A stretch of DNA of 64,000 nucleotides from Sialis fuliginosa (GCA_961205875.1 OY540815.1:21203638-21267637); one strand, 5' to 3'. Positions 1 through 12,033 are shown, counted from the first letter of the stretch. The notes: generated by a model from the letters alone, not told the origin. Translations and numbers: made by a program.

Positions 1-1570
1 ATAAGCATATTAAATACCTTCATCGCGTATTTAGAGAAGAGACAAAGTAAATAAGTTCACTGAAACAAAACGTAGGAAAAGAAAATTACGACCAGGAAAA
101 CACGAAAATATGTAAAATGAATGTATCTTTAGTGTGTATATATGTATTTGCCACAGTACAAAAGAATAAAGGACAGAGAAAAAAATATGACAGAGTTTTA
201 CAACTTGAGTACAAATACAAGTGACGTGAACTCAATAGAACGTCTGCCAGCTGGTATTTTTATATATGTGTCCTGAATTTGTAAAAGTATAAAACTTATT
301 AAGCTGTGCATAAAACATCTCTTGGAATTGTGAGTGTTTTTTTTTAAATTACTATGTGTCAAATTGTTTTTTCGACAATAATGTATATTTTAACTTGGTA
401 CATTTTTGTACTGACTTTATTCAAAAATTTCAAGTAAAATTTGTTTAATTTGAAAATATTTCTGTATGTACAAATGATAAAATATGATTAATAATTAATA
501 TTGTAAAGTTATTTTTTTGAATTCTGGATTTTGATAAAACTATCCATTTTGACCTTCTCTGAATCCATGATATCTGATGTCTGTGTGTCTGTCTGTACAC
601 GTTATAACTCATATACGATTAAATTTTACTCTTGTCAAATTTCGACTTATTTTTGAAACGGTGCAAAATAAAGAACAATTTTTTAGATAAAAATTGTAGA
701 GAATAATATTATCTATAATTTATGTTCTATAAGTTTTTTTCATTATTTTATCAAGTTTCAATATAGGTACGATTTCGTGAGGGCCTTTTTATGGTGAGAG
801 TCCTTAAAAGCACATTTTGTACATGCATGTTAAATGTAGTCCTATTAATAAACCATAAATGATAATATTTATAGGAATTTTATATATATATGTAGTACTT
901 ACATATATTAAATTCCCTCTTTACAATTCTCACACAATCCTTAGACTAGGAATAAATCTACAAACATGCAATTTAACAAATTGAAGTATGCAGCAAAAAA
1001 ATATATATAATAAAGGCACTTTTTTGTAACTTTGAGATTTTTCTAGATGTGACACTTTGTATGTATTTTTATCAAAGCTCGAGTGTTTGTGATACTTAAG
1101 GTATGCTAGCTATTGCATCATGGGATTGTTCAAAGCACAAACAACGCGTGACAACTTGTTTATATGTACACCTTACATTTGTGTGTGTGATCCTGTTAAC
1201 TTAACCTCTAACCACTCGCGTCTGTGTAAAAAGACACACTATTCGTTTCGGGGAAACTATCACATTTGTTTAAAACTTAAACTTATACTTTCATTATTCA
1301 ACAGTTACCCTTTATCTAACTTATTAACTCTCGATGCGCCTCCTACAAAAATTTAAATAAATGTATTCGCTTTTTATTTTTTTATTTTTACTACCCCCCC
1401 CCCCCCTCTCCAGATTTTGCGTCCCTGATGACGGACGGTTCCGCTAACTCATACCTACGCTACTACTCTCTTAAACTAAATCAGTGAGAATTCTACTGAT
1501 TCCTTTAGTGAACATAAAAGTCATTGAAAATCAGTTTTAACTAATCAACCACTGATTTTGACCATATTAA
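1..1570. other. AT-rich noncoding stretch, probably Zasp intron
   Basis: No reading frame here looks coding. By position it is the intron downstream of Zasp exon 2 on the minus strand. It holds a diverged repeat at about 500-790 and a run of C at 1394-1407 of the kind seen at hAT element ends. The 78-codon frame at 1120-1356 has no recognisable domain and no splice context. Confidence 0.6.
500..790 (+). repeat. Dispersed repeat, family I fragment
   Basis: It shares recognisable stretches with the arms of the fold-back at 37.3-39.1 kb and with 46560-46900: a TCTGTCTG run, ACTCTTGTCAA and GAATAATATTATCTATAATT. Probably a decayed transposon or retroposon piece. No protein similarity is visible. 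Confidence 0.45.
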
Positions 1571-1675
1571 CAATGATTTGTTCAGTGATTATCCACTGAT
1601 TTATTCAGTGATTATCTACTGATTAGCAGTGGTCTACTTTTCATTATTTCAAATTGCAGAGTAGACCATTGTCAC
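1570..1675. repeat. Short direct repeats of CAGTGATTATC plus a small hairpin
   Basis: The motif TTCAGTGATTATCNACTGATT occurs twice in direct order, about 22 bases apart. It is followed by a small inverted repeat (TGGTCTAC ... GTAGACCA) that abuts the left side of the next MITE copy. Looks like a local subterminal repeat array. Confidence 0.5.
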
Positions 1676-2115
1676 TGATAATCAGAGAATTGCTTACAAC
1701 ATATTCGACAATATTAAGACAAACATCATCGGTTATCTTTTTTAGGGCGGAGTTTATATAGTTACATCATTTTAAATAAAAACACAAATAATCGTCCATT
1801 TCATCAATTATTTTTATATCAAGTTTAACATATGTATTTAAATATCAAAATTCGGAATATCAAATATTTATTGCAAAAAAATTTACTTATACAATAGATT
1901 ACATAATAACTTAATCGCACAAATATCTATGAGTAGATACTATATATAAACGAAGAGTACTTCTTTATCTAGCAAATGAGTTTAAAAATATCTGTCTTTG
2001 TTTGGTACATGGAGAAATGATTTAAATATTATAATAATCAAATGGGAGGAGCCTACTAAGTTTGTGATAAGCGAATTTGAATGAAAACTGGACAACCACT
2101 TCTGCATTTCACTGT
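1675..2115 (+). mobile_element. Family C mariner-like MITE, diverged copy
   Basis: The interior matches the two clean copies at 23402 and 51831: TTGCTTACAACA, AAACATCATCGGTTATC, TTCTTTATCTAGCAAATGA, GGTACATGGAGAAATGATTT, GGGAGGAGCCTACTAAG. The ends are decayed, so the borders are approximate. The right end reads CACTG followed by TA. Confidence 0.65.
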
Positions 2116-2395
2116 ATATTTGAGTAGGTACGAACTATTTGAAATATCTTAAAAAAATATTATTTTTCTTTTTTGAAAAAATTCGTTGTGATAATTTTTA
2201 CATTTTTACGAAAGTTAGAGCTATTTGAATATTTTACATTTTTTTGGAAAATAAAAATGTATTTTTTAATTGAGGGGGGAATCCCGTACCCCCCCCCCCC
2301 TGAATAACATAATTGTGTGAACGATAGTTTAAAAAAAATATGATACAAACTTTTTTTTTTACTTAAGCTTAAGTAGTATATTTGTTTTTAGTTAC

Positions 2396-2544
2396 CGCTG
2401 GAGTACGACGTGGATAGACACGCCCGAGTTGCGGAACAGCGTCTCGGCGTCCTCGTGTCTGACGTCGCGCGCGTCGTAGTCGCCTATCTTAGTGATGATG
2501 TCACCTCGGAACACCTGGCCTTCTGCTGGCGTACCGGCACCCAC
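2396..2544 (-). CDS. Zasp66: ZASP-type PDZ protein, coding exon 2 (second half of PDZ)
   Basis: The exon encodes residues 39-87 of the predicted protein plus two bases of codon 88. It starts VGAGTPAEGQVFRGDIITKI and ends with SIHVVLQ. It supplies PDZ strand C to strand F, including the RGD turn and the alpha-B helix DVRHEDAETLF with its first-position histidine (H68). The acceptor is TTGTTGTCCACAG before GTG, and the donor is CAGCG before GTAACT. Reading through the donor gives an in-frame TAA at once, so splicing in phase 2 is much more likely than a stop. The local base composition is far GC-richer than its surroundings. Known of the family: ZASP/ALP-Enigma PDZ domains bind alpha-actinin at the muscle Z-disc. 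The wording of the domain fits the PDZ-only Zasp66 type better than Zasp52, but the paralogue assignment is tentative. Remaining exons lie left of the window. Confidence 0.88.
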
Positions 2545-2654
2545 CTGTGGACAACAACAAACATTCAATAAAATATATTGTTTTGAGAGATACATGACAG
2601 TATTCTACAACTATAAATCATAAGGGCTTCGGAATAGAATTAAAATATTCGTTA

Positions 2655-2700
2655 CTAGTTGTGCCCGCGGCTTCGCTCGCGTGAACTACGGAATTATTAT
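2655..2700 (-). mobile_element. Helitron-like 3' end, minus strand
   Basis: Read on the minus strand it carries GCGAGCGAAGCCGCGGGC followed by ACAACTAGT, the hairpin plus CTAG-T terminus seen in the complete element at 5373-5889. The matching 5' end was not located, so only the terminus is annotated. Confidence 0.6.
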
Positions 2701-2817
2701 TTTAAAAAAAAGTTAGTTATTATTATTATTGTAATAATAACTAATCAACAACAAAAACGAATCAGAATAAAAAATACAATAATTTTTGTTCTGTTTAAAT
2801 TTAAAAGCACTGTACTA

Positions 2818-3057
2818 CACAGGTAGAAAAGTGACTTGGGCCAAGAAAATCTTGTTTTATATATAACGAAAACAATATTTTCTTAATATAAGAATTTATC
2901 CTTAATCCAAGTATATTGCTGTTTTCGTTCAACAATATTTCTTTAAATAGAAACAACAATTTTCTGGATTAAGAGTATATTCTTAAATTAAGAAAATATT
3001 TTTTTCATTATATAAAAAACAAGGATTTCTTGGCCCAAATCAACCTTTCTACCAGTG
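2818..3057. mobile_element. Tc1/mariner-like MITE, TIR CACTGGTAGAAA, TA target
   Basis: A 240 bp element flanked by TA on both sides. The outer about 38 bases form an inverted repeat: left CACAGGTAGAAAAGTGACTT, right (reversed) CACTGGTAGAAAGGTTGATT, both continuing into TGGGCCAAGAAA. The interior is also partly self-complementary (AAGAAAATATT and CTTAATCCAAG motifs), so most of it can fold back. There is no coding capacity. Confidence 0.85.
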
Positions 3058-3059
3058 TA

Positions 3060-3440
3060 TGACACTCAGAAGTCGTCTGTCACCGTAAAAGACAGAATCG
3101 CTTACAACAGATTCAAAAATATTAAGACAAACATCATTGGTTATCTTTTTTAGGGCGGAGCTTATATAGTTACATCATTTTAAATAAAAATACAAATATA
3201 CGTCCATTACATTAATTAATTTTATATCAAGTTTAATTACATAATAATTAAATCGCACAAATATATATGAAGAGTACTTCTTTATCTAGCAAATGAGTTT
3301 CAAAATATGTGTCTTTGTTTGGTACATGGAGAAATGATTTAAATATTATAATAATCAAATGGGAGGAGCCTACTATGTTTGTGATAAGCGAATTTAAATG
3401 AAAACCGGTCGATCACTTCTGCATTCATTTGGCAGATGTT
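3060..3440 (+). mobile_element. Family C mariner-like MITE, diverged copy
   Basis: It directly follows the mariner MITE that ends at 3057. The interior matches the family: AATCGCTTACAACAGATTC, TCATTGGTTATC, GAGTACTTCTTTATCTAGCA, GATCACTTCTGCATT. The terminal CAGTCGCCTGCA motif is no longer intact, so the borders are approximate. Confidence 0.65.
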
Positions 3441-4301
3441 TTTTTACCATGCTTATGAAGCTTTCAGTATTGCCTTAATTGATTGTTTTGACGAGTTTAT
3501 GTACCAACAATTAATTATGATGTATAATTATAAAAAAATCGTCAAAACTTTGTAAATAAAATTACTGAAGCTGTTCCGAGAGTAATATTTAATATAAAAT
3601 CAATAAGTTTACAATTAATTATTGATAAATATCTTTCAAAACATATTTTGTTCAGACTGTTTAAAGATAAATTAATGAATTTTGAAGCATGCCAAAGTTT
3701 TAAGCCAGATTTAAATTTAATATTACAAATTTAGATTTTACAGTGACGTCTAATTTGTACATTACATAACTTAATAATCTTTATAAAATCGTTTGTATAA
3801 TATTTTTATTTACTAACTTTAGCCGTAAAAGCTGGAAAAATATCCATTTGACGACAATCACCTTTTTAAAGATAGCTCCTTTTCTATAAGAGTTAAATTT
3901 GTAACATAATGTTATGAAAATGCTTTATTTCAATTCTCTGTATTCTACACAACCGTATCTATTTTCTTACGTATATTGAATTCACCTATTTGACGTTTAA
4001 ACTTTATTTGTATTCGTAGGTACTTATATAAATTCCATTAGTCGGTGTTTAGAACAAAAACTAAGCTGTTTTTGTTTGTTCGAAAATCGACTGTTTCACT
4101 AAATACTGCATTTATTTGTTTAAATGGATTATAAATGAAAAGCTTCGTTGTCTGGCAAACAAGTACATAAAGCTATGTAAATACTAATTAAATATACACA
4201 AAATATACACTACGTTTTGCATTATTAATATATAATGAGATCTCGATTTATGCCGTTGATTCGTTCTAGAGATTTCGATATACGAGTATTTATCAATACA
4301 T

Positions 4302-4813
4302 AAGTTACTGGCACCAGTTATGGCCGTTATAAGAGCAAAGTTTACTGATTTTGTGATTGACGAGCTTCTTTTTAATAATTCTCATGAACTTATGTTACTA
4401 ATAAAACAAGTTACTCTTTATTTAACCAATTTTATTGAAATTATAGCCTTTTATTTTGTTTATGTTTTTTCTCCAGTAATGGATAAAATAAAACCAGTAA
4501 TGAGCACGCAATGATGGACACTTGCTAATGATTATAAAATGATAAGTACTACGATACAAAAGGTATAAAAGAAAGAATCGCCAAATTTGAAACTATAATA
4601 TAACAATTAATAAATAAATTAGTTTAAATATCCATAATTTTGACACCTATTGGCCGATTGTCATCAAATCACGCTGTAAGACAGTTAAATGTATATAGAT
4701 TAATATTCAGAAATGGTAGTAATCAAATATCAACAAATATTTCTAATTCAGTACATTTAATTTAAAAATAGCCATTACTGTGGTCATATCCAAGACTGGT
4801 GTGAGTTCCCCTT
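4302..4813 (+). mobile_element. Family A element, copy 1
   Basis: Nearly full length (about 510 bp). The left TIR is AAGTTACTGGCACCAGTTAT. The body has TTGTGATTGACG, CTCCAGTAATGGATAA, ACCAGTAATGAGCACGCA, GGCCGATTGTCATCAAATCA and GGTAGTAATCAAATATCAA. The right TIR is degraded (CAAGACTGGTGTGAGTTCCC). Flanked by TA. Confidence 0.85.
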
Positions 4814-5139
4814 ATATATTTTCTTTTCTGTACAATATTTGTTCCACAAAAATAAGGTCGTGCTGTTGCTAAAGGCAATGTAAAGTTTGAAAGCGATTTC
4901 GCAAAGCTTGCGTACCTGTGGATGGGAATTCGCCAAAGGGTCGCAAAGTAATGTACAACACACTATATAGGTATATGCAAACTACATAGAACAAAGTTTA
5001 TTTATGTGGTTCGTGTATCTGGTGAATATGTACATAGTTGAAAGATGTTTCTAAATACCTAAGTTATGAATTCTTTAGAGCAGTATTTTGTATGTTTTTT
5101 TTTTCAACAGCGGTCCACATAAAAATACATTTGTTATCG

Positions 5140-5215
5140 TGATTTACACGAAAAAAAATATTTCATAACAATTATTCAATTTTTAAAGAAATATTATTTT
5201 TTGACTCAGTTTTCG
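5140..5215 (+). repeat. Family K dispersed repeat, copy 1
   Basis: About 70 bases shared with 44060-44135: TACACG, AAAAATATTTCATAACAA, TCAATTTTTAAAGAAATATT, TTTGACTC. The flanks differ, so it is probably a fragment of a dispersed element. Confidence 0.5.
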
Positions 5216-5372
5216 GGAATATTACACATATTTCCAATTCTCTCTGTAACTTTCGAAGACATAAGCAGTTAAAATATTTTTTTGAAAATTTGTTAAACAA
5301 AGATTCTAATAAAATAATAATTTTGATATTCCATTCACCCTTCTCAACAAACGTTTTGTTATTGGTCAACTA

Positions 5373-5889
5373 TCCATACTAATATTATAAATCCGAAGTG
5401 TGTTTGTCTGTCTGTCTGTTTGTTACCTTTTCACGGCTAAACCGCTAAACCGATTTTGATGAAATTTGACAGGGAGATAGCATGCACCCTGAGAAAGGAC
5501 ATAGGCTACTTCGAATCCCAAAAAAACAACCCCTAAGGGGCTGCTGGTTTGTTTGCTAGATTCAATACTGGTTTTCAAGCGTGTTTTGGCGCTGGATTGT
5601 TGTCATGGTTTCAATGTGTGTTTGTTTCACACGATACTTGATTTTGTAGATGGATTTGATGCGTGCTAAGTGACAGTTCTAATATCAACATAATATTATA
5701 GTGGATATGGATTATGAAAATAAAAAAATCCTTTGGGTGAACAATATATAATTAACAGGATCGATCTTATGAGGTATGTTTAATAGAACTATGAATGGTT
5801 GTAATTAGTTTCATTCGATCCGGCGGAAAAAATATCATGGGGATGAGGGTTTCGAAATCCACGCGAGCGAAGCCGCGGGTAGCAGCTAG
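5373..5889 (+). mobile_element. Helitron-like element, complete
   Basis: It starts TCCATACTAATATTATAAAT and ends with the hairpin GCGAGCGAAGCCGCGGGT followed by AGCAGCTAG. It sits between A (5372) and T (5889+1), the Helitron target rule. The interior has the common insect wording (TTACCTTTTCACGGCTAAAC, AACCGATTTTGATGAAATTT, GGACATAGGCTACTT, AACAACCCCTAAGGGG). It is non-autonomous: no Rep/helicase frame. It resembles the widespread lepidopteran Lep1-type elements, by memory of the family only. Confidence 0.85.
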
Positions 5890-5899
5890 TTAACTATAA

Positions 5900-7215
5900 T
5901 TATGCCAAATCTCAGCATTCTAGATCACACGGTTCAGTAGCTAAAAGGATATGGCTGATAGATAGTATTATTTCGGTACAGAACACTAATAAAACTAGGG
6001 ATACCCCTCTATCCAATCGATTTTCATGAGTAAGGTATGTATATATATGACAAGGAGTCAGGGGACAGACAGACACACACACACGAAACCTGTAAAAGTG
6101 TTTGTTTTGACCTGAGTAGTAAAGATCACATAGCTATATTTTATATTCTTTGGATATAACAAAGAAGCAAAATAAAATATTAAGAATATGTATATTATGG
6201 AAAAAACAACAAACTTTATGAAATTCTGTTGTACGGTGATTTTCCCAGAAAATTATTCTAGAAACGTGTTTTACTTTGAGTTTACAAAAGTTTTAATTTC
6301 TGCTGTAAGTTTCGATATTGTATCAACATAAATATATTTATAATGTAAAATAAAAACAATGGAAACTTTGTATAAGTTACTTTAAGTTTTTTTTAAATAA
6401 ATTTTATAAAGAGAAATTCGATCGTTCTTTTACTTGAGATATTTTATTTTGATAAATTATCATATTTTCTTGCTACAAAAAAAAAATTCGTTTATGCTTA
6501 TTTTAAGTATTAAAGTAAAAGATGAAGTACCTATACTTATAAATTACGTAAATTCAGTTTTATTATATATAATTGTTATAGTATACAGGCCTGGTCAACC
6601 CAAATTGCACCGAATGCCGCATTGACAATCGCACATAAATAAGAAATTTTGTAAATTTTTTTTGAATTTCCGGTTTTGAATTTTTTTTTAATTTTTTTTT
6701 TTGAAGTAGAGCTACGTCTTCCCCGGTAATATTAGGGAATAACCTCGGGAAAACGAATGTAACATAAATATGCCACACTTGACACTCATTTACAATAAAT
6801 CATTAAATGTAGTAAAGAATTGTGTAAAGTAAAAATATGTAAAATAACTAATAATTTCGTAGTCCACGCGGGTGAAACCGCGGATACAGCTAGTAGGTAT
6901 AATATAATAAATACCAGAAAATAAATTCAAAACTTTATCAAACAATTAGCCTTTAAATTGAAATTGATAGCATTTCATCTTATTTAGTAACAAATTCAAA
7001 GTTTCAGTTATAAATGTAGGTATTATTGATTGATAAGTTGACATGGCATTTCCATAAATCATTTACATCTTAATGCGAAATAATGTCTAATTAAATTTGA
7101 AGCAACAGTTGGCCGTCAATATTAATGCGCATGAGTACATCGTCTTATTTGCCTGTTTTCGTCATCTTTCCTACACGGTAAAAAATACAGTCGGAAAAGT
7201 CATGACGCAGTCATT
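5900..7215. other. AT-rich intronic stretch with repeat pieces
   Basis: No gene is seen. At 6000-6090 there is a piece (TATGACAAGGAGTCAGGGGA and a CAGACACACA run) that matches, inverted, the wording at 9390-9450. A Helitron 3' end (hairpin plus CAGCTAG) closes at 6893 on the plus strand; its 5' end was not found. The frames at 6434-6778 are AT-driven and run antisense to one another. Confidence 0.55.
6860..6893 (+). mobile_element. Helitron-like 3' end, plus strand
   Basis: CACGCGGGTGAAACCGCGG followed by ATACAGCTAG and then T: the terminal hairpin and CTAG-T of the Helitron family seen complete at 5373-5889. Confidence 0.6.
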
Positions 7216-7217
7216 TA

Positions 7218-7713
7218 AGGTACTGGTGCCAGTCTTGAATATGACCACAGTAATGGCTTTTTTTTTTAAATTAAATGTATTTGATTACTACTATTTCTGA
7301 ATATTAATCTATATACATTTAACTGTTTTACAGCGTGATTTGATGACAATCGGCCAATAGGTGTCAAAATGGTGGACATTTAAACTAATTATTAGTATGA
7401 TTTATTTATTAATTGTTATATTATCATAGCAACTGCTTTACATTGTTTCAAATTTGACGATTCTTTTGTGTCGTAGTACTTATCATTAACAAGTATCCAT
7501 AACTGCGTGCTCATTACTGGTTTTATTTATTCATTACTGGAGAAAAAACATAAACAAAATGAAAAAACAAACTATATTTGCGAACTTTGATAATTAAATT
7601 GATTAAATCAAGAGTTACTTGTTTTATTAGTAACATGAGTTCATGAGAATTACAAAAAAGAAGCCCGTCAATCCAAAAACGAAAACTAGCGGCCATAATT
7701 GGTGTCAGTATCT
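7218..7713 (-). mobile_element. Family A element, copy 2
   Basis: Full length, reversed relative to copy 1. The left end is AGGTACTGGTGCCAGTCTTG and the right end GGTGTCAGTATCT, each flanked by TA. The body motifs are in inverse order (GGCCAATAGGTGTCAAAATG, CGTGCTCATTACTGG, ATCCAAAAACGAAAACTAGC). Confidence 0.88.
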
Positions 7714-8356
7714 TATTTATGAAAAGAACAGAGATCAATCAATGGTATATATTGTCCGTTTTTTATCTTTATTAAAGTAAAATATACAAGATTCGTTATA
7801 ATTCCAAACTTTGTTTATTACATAAAATTAAATTAAAATCAGATCTATGAAATTAGGACTGATATGCATAAAATTATAATATTTATTATATTTCCAGTAA
7901 GGGTTCGGCATTGAGACAAAAGAGAAGAAAGAAAACTACAGAAGAACTTGTTTTATCGACTTTTTATTCAAATATAATTAATTCTGGTTTTGAACAAATG
8001 CTTTTGTACTTCCCCAAATCCGGAAAATTAATGAAATTAATTGAAAATTTCCGAGTTCTGTATTTTTCGTGTCAACATTCTTTAAAACTTAATTTGATTA
8101 TTTTTAATTTAATATATATTTAAATATTTTCTTGTAAATATTTTGTCATAAAATAAAGTAGAAGTCAGGTGCTTACAGTATGAATGTAATTTTAGCTGTA
8201 CCTAATATTATATCATCTTCTTTTAGTAGGTATTTATTTATTTATAATTACTTTTTTTTTAAATTATTTTATTTAAATACAAATTATCAATTATTAATTT
8301 AATTTAGTTTATGTTCATTTTCTTAACGAAAAGTTTACAACTACAGTTATAATATA

Positions 8357-8690
8357 AGATATTGGCACTAGTTATGGCCGCTATAAGATTGTGATTGACG
8401 GGCTTCTTTTTTGTAATTCTCATGAACTCATGTTACTAATAAAACAAGTAACACTTTATTTAATCAATTTAATTACCAAAGTCAGCAAATATAGTTTGTT
8501 TTTTAAATTATAACCTTTCATTTCATTTATGTTTTTCTCCAGTAATGGATAAAGTAACACCAGTAATGAGAACGCAGTGATATACACTTGTTAATGATTA
8601 CAAAATGATAAGTACTACGACACAAGAGATATAAAAGAAAGAATCGTCAAATTTGAAACAATGTAAAGCAGTTGCTATGATAATATATAT
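8357..8690 (+). mobile_element. Family A element, copy 3, right part missing
   Basis: It starts AGATATTGGCACTAGTTATG after TA and runs through CTCCAGTAATGGATAAAG and GCAGTTGCTATGATA. It then stops at a short TA microsatellite, and the right TIR is absent. Confidence 0.8.
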
Positions 8691-8699
8691 ATATATTTA

Positions 8700-9530
8700 A
8701 AAAGTATAACATATTATTCAATCGCAAAAAATTAAAATTAAATACATTTGACATTATTTATCAGCCTTAATATAAAGATTTTAACGAACGACGTGCTCCA
8801 ATTTCCGCCTGTCGATTTGAAGACACTGTTGTTAAATAATACAAAATTTATTTATACAACATTCTAGCATGTTTATGCCAACTTTAACGTTTTGTATGCA
8901 CGGCGTTCACTTTTATTCAAAACTATAAACTTTGTTTATAAGTTTTTAAAGCTTTATAACTTGAGTTTCATAAATACTTTTTTTTCATAGTTCACTAATT
9001 TAAAAATTATGTATTTCAGAAAATATTAATTATTTATATTTTGTACTTGTTTAAAAGTAAAAACACATGTTTATGTTAATTAGGATATATCGTGAGTTTT
9101 ATTTCTTACAAATTTCATTAAAAGTTTTCATATACATATTAAAAAAAAATAGCCCGTGTGAATCGTACCACAACTGCAATCTTAAATGAAACAGACGTAT
9201 CTGTAAAAATGGTTATTAACTTTAACATTAGCGACGCCACTGCTAAATGTCAGTGTTCATATATTTTTGCTTCCTGGCAATATCGAAGATACGAGAAGCT
9301 TTGTGATCGTTATAGATTGAAACAAAAAAAATGTTCTCTGATTTCAAAATTTTAAATTGATTTTTCCGTTTCACGTCAAGACAAACACTTTTCGTTCCGT
9401 CCGTCAGTCTGTCTCCTGAATCCTTGTCACACGCATACCTCATGAACCACTGAACCGATATTATTGAAACTTGGTCGAATGGTTGGGTCTGGCTTGAGGA
9501 CGGTCCCATTTCAAAATCACCGAAATCGTG
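8700..9530. other. AT-rich intronic stretch with LINE- or Helitron-like wording
   Basis: At 9390-9500 it has CCGTCAGTCTGTCTCCTG and CATGAACCACTGAACCGATA, wording typical of dispersed insect elements. The overlapping frames at 9158-9355 and 9243-9509 are antisense to each other and show no domain. I see no gene. Confidence 0.5.
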
Positions 9531-9535
9531 TGTAA

Positions 9536-9650
9536 TTTATCTGAGCACTTAATCGGTTTTTATTTAAATTGTTTAATAATTAACTACCTTTGGTGAATTT
9601 GGCACGAGGAAGCACTGTGCATTTACTTGGCAATGTTTTTTAAATTGCGA
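9536..9650 (+). repeat. Family H dispersed repeat, copy 1
   Basis: Shares ACTACCTTTGGTGAATTT, GCACGAGGAAGCACT and CATTTACTTGGCA with 40095-40215. The right part resembles the 3' side of family C, so it may be a distant relative of that MITE. Confidence 0.5.
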
Positions 9651-9659
9651 AAAAACTGG

Positions 9660-10705
9660 TTATCAGTTTTCATTTAAATACCAAATATATTGAAAACAAC
9701 AAAAATTCGGTCTATTATTAGCAGCACAAATATCTATAGTCATAGGTGTACAGTTCAAACACAAAAGGCAATTATATTTTCCCAACTCCATTATACTTTG
9801 TAGGTTGACAATATATACAAAACAAAATATACAAATCATTGTGTAGCCTGCGTTTTCATCTACAAAACAGTTTTTAGTTCGTTACAAAGCATTATGATTT
9901 CATCAAAATGTGGGTATTTAAAAAAAAAAACAATATTGTTTTGCTGGGAAAATTACAATTTGAGTACCTATGTATTTATATTTTATGATTCCCTAAAAAT
10001 GTATTTATGTTTAAGATTATAAAATATGTGGTATTTGTTGCCTGAATCGTTTATCCTTAATACATCAAAACTATTTAAAAAAATACATGTTATAAAGTAA
10101 TCCCCCCATTTACGAAATCGGAAATATAAAAAAAAAAATTAAAATACCTACTATAGAAAGTAAATGACATCACAATGCTTGATTCCGTTTACGCGGTTTT
10201 CATTTACACGCTCTTTTCCCGGAACTATAACATGCTATTCGAATATTGGAGTTTCTGATGTAAAAGTTAAATGCCTAATAATAGACTATAATGAACATTG
10301 TTTGTTTATTTCTATGTCGGTAAACATCACACGATTTTTTCACCCGCGGTAAATATATCTCTAGTGACTAAATTCTTTGTAAAATGAAACATACAGGTAA
10401 TAGAAGAAAATAGAAAATGTAGCAGAAAATATACGACAATGACTCATTGTTATAGATACCTATTGTAATTTTATACGCGCTATGATTGACATTTCAGATA
10501 TTTACCTCCCTGGAAATGTATCATAAAATTTAACACCAAATCGATAAACACAGATTTCATGGTCGCGTAAAAATGAATAACGTACAAATGACTCAAATTA
10601 TATAGATACAAGCGAAAAATATAGAATGAAAGTGAGTGATAATGACAGATCAATATATGTATGTACTAAGCTTACACAAATACAAACTATGTAACTTTAA
10701 AATTA
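9660..10705. other. AT-rich intronic stretch, no gene seen
   Basis: No splice-bounded coding frame and no clean terminal inverted repeat were found. The 62-codon plus-strand frame at 10164-10352 has no recognisable features. Confidence 0.5.
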
Positions 10706-10710
10706 ATATA

Positions 10711-12031
10711 AGGTACTGGCACCAGTCTTTATGGCTATTTTTAAATTAAATGTACTGAATTAGAAATACATATTTCTTAATATTTGATAACCTACCATTT
10801 CTGAATATTAATCTATATCAGAGGCGAAGCGTCCATGGAAGCAGGGGAAGCAGTGCTTCCCTTTCTTTATGGGTAAATTAATACAAATCTGTGTTTTCGG
10901 TTAATAAATAATTTAAAAATATTATTAGAATATTCATCTTTATGCACAAATCAAACATTTTAACCAAAAAAAGCATTTAATATTATAATTTAATTAATAC
11001 TATAATACCTCTACGTCTTGTTTTCTTGTATTTTAGTCGATATTTGTATGACGAGTTGAAGTTCACTGCAGGAAATTTCACTAAAAAATTTTGAATTTTT
11101 TATTTCGTTAAAAGTATGTTTATTGTATAGAAAATGACGTGAAAAGTTGTTTGTTTCAAACCGCAGGTCTGTATCTCAAACCGTTCTCGAGATATAGCTT
11201 GTCAAAGTTTCAGTTTTTTAAAAATTTTGAAGAAAAATGGCCATAACTTTTGAACGCGTGGTCGGAATTGATTTTAGTTGACGGATTTAGAATCAGCGTG
11301 TCAAAATCTATATAATGACATATATAATCCTTTAAAACTCGAAAAAAAAAATTTCGCGAAAAATCGAAAAAATTCAAAGGGGTATACCTTAAAAAAATGT
11401 CGATTTTTGACCAAAATTTTTTTGTCGGATTTTAAAGTATTATACATGTCATTATATAGATTTTGACACGCTGATTTCAAATCCGTCAACTAAAATCAAT
11501 TCCGACCACTCGTTCAAAAGTTATGGCCTTTTTTCTCCAAAAATTTGAAAAAACTAAAACTTTGAGAGGCTATATCTCGAGAACGGTTTCAGATACAGAC
11601 CTGCGGTTTGAAACAAACAACTTTTCACGTCATTTTCTATACAATAAACATACTTTTAAAGAAATCAAAAATTACAAATTTTTTAGTGAAATTTCCTGCA
11701 GTGAACTTCAACTCATCATACAAATATCGACTAAAATACAAAAAAAATAAGACGTAGATGTATTATAGTTCTATAATTGATTATGTAAATTAATATTAAA
11801 TGCTGCGTGCTCATTACTGGTTTTACTTTATCCATTACTGGAGAAAAAACATATACTAAATAAAAGGTTATAATTCAAAAAACAAACTAGATTTGCGGAC
11901 TTTGGAAATTAAATTGATTAAATAAAGAGTTACTCGATTTATTAGTTGATGAGAATTCCAAAAAAGAAGCCCGCCAATCACAAAAACAGTAAACCTTACT
12001 CTTATAGCGACCATAACTGGTGTTAGTACCT
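10711..12031 (-). mobile_element. Family A element, copy 4, interrupted by hairpin element B
   Basis: The left part (10711-10818) begins AGGTACTGGCACCAGTCTT after TA. The right part (about 11803-12031) resumes at TGCGTGCTCATTACTGG and ends GGTGTTAGTACCT before TA. About 200 bases of the family consensus are missing at the insertion point, so this is insertion plus deletion rather than a clean insertion. Confidence 0.85.
10819..11802 (+). mobile_element. Element B, copy 1: giant hairpin with hAT-like head, inside A copy 4
   Basis: The head starts CAGAGGCGAAGCGTCCATGG and contains the palindrome GGGAAGCAGTGCTTCCC. The body from about 11017 to 11757 is a long inverted repeat. Each arm carries GACGTGAAAAGTTGTTTGTT, CAAACCGCAGGTCTGTATCT, TCTCGAGATATAG and GTTGACGGATTT. 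The arms are separated by a non-palindromic spacer with AAAGGGGTATACCTTAAAAA. The identical-looking 62-codon frames on both strands are a by-product of the palindrome. The tail end is deleted. Confidence 0.82.
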
Positions 12032-12033
12032 TA

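Noticed and set aside
2274..2302. G run and C run as a possible complete MITE
   Set aside because: No terminal inverted repeat or target duplication around it; probably hAT debris.
7870..8123. Plus-strand frame with KRRKKTTEELVLSTFYS after a TTTCCAG acceptor-like site
   Set aside because: Opposite strand to Zasp inside its intron; no ATG, no donor, and the later half is AT-driven. Could be a decayed transposon piece, but too weak to list as a gene.
11278..11489. Paired 62-codon frames on both strands (also at 24964 and 33822-34033) with the same protein, TDLKSACQNLYND...
   Set aside because: They lie in the arms of the palindromic element B, so any frame is mirrored. The wording is AT-driven and begins with a non-ATG start; no domain.
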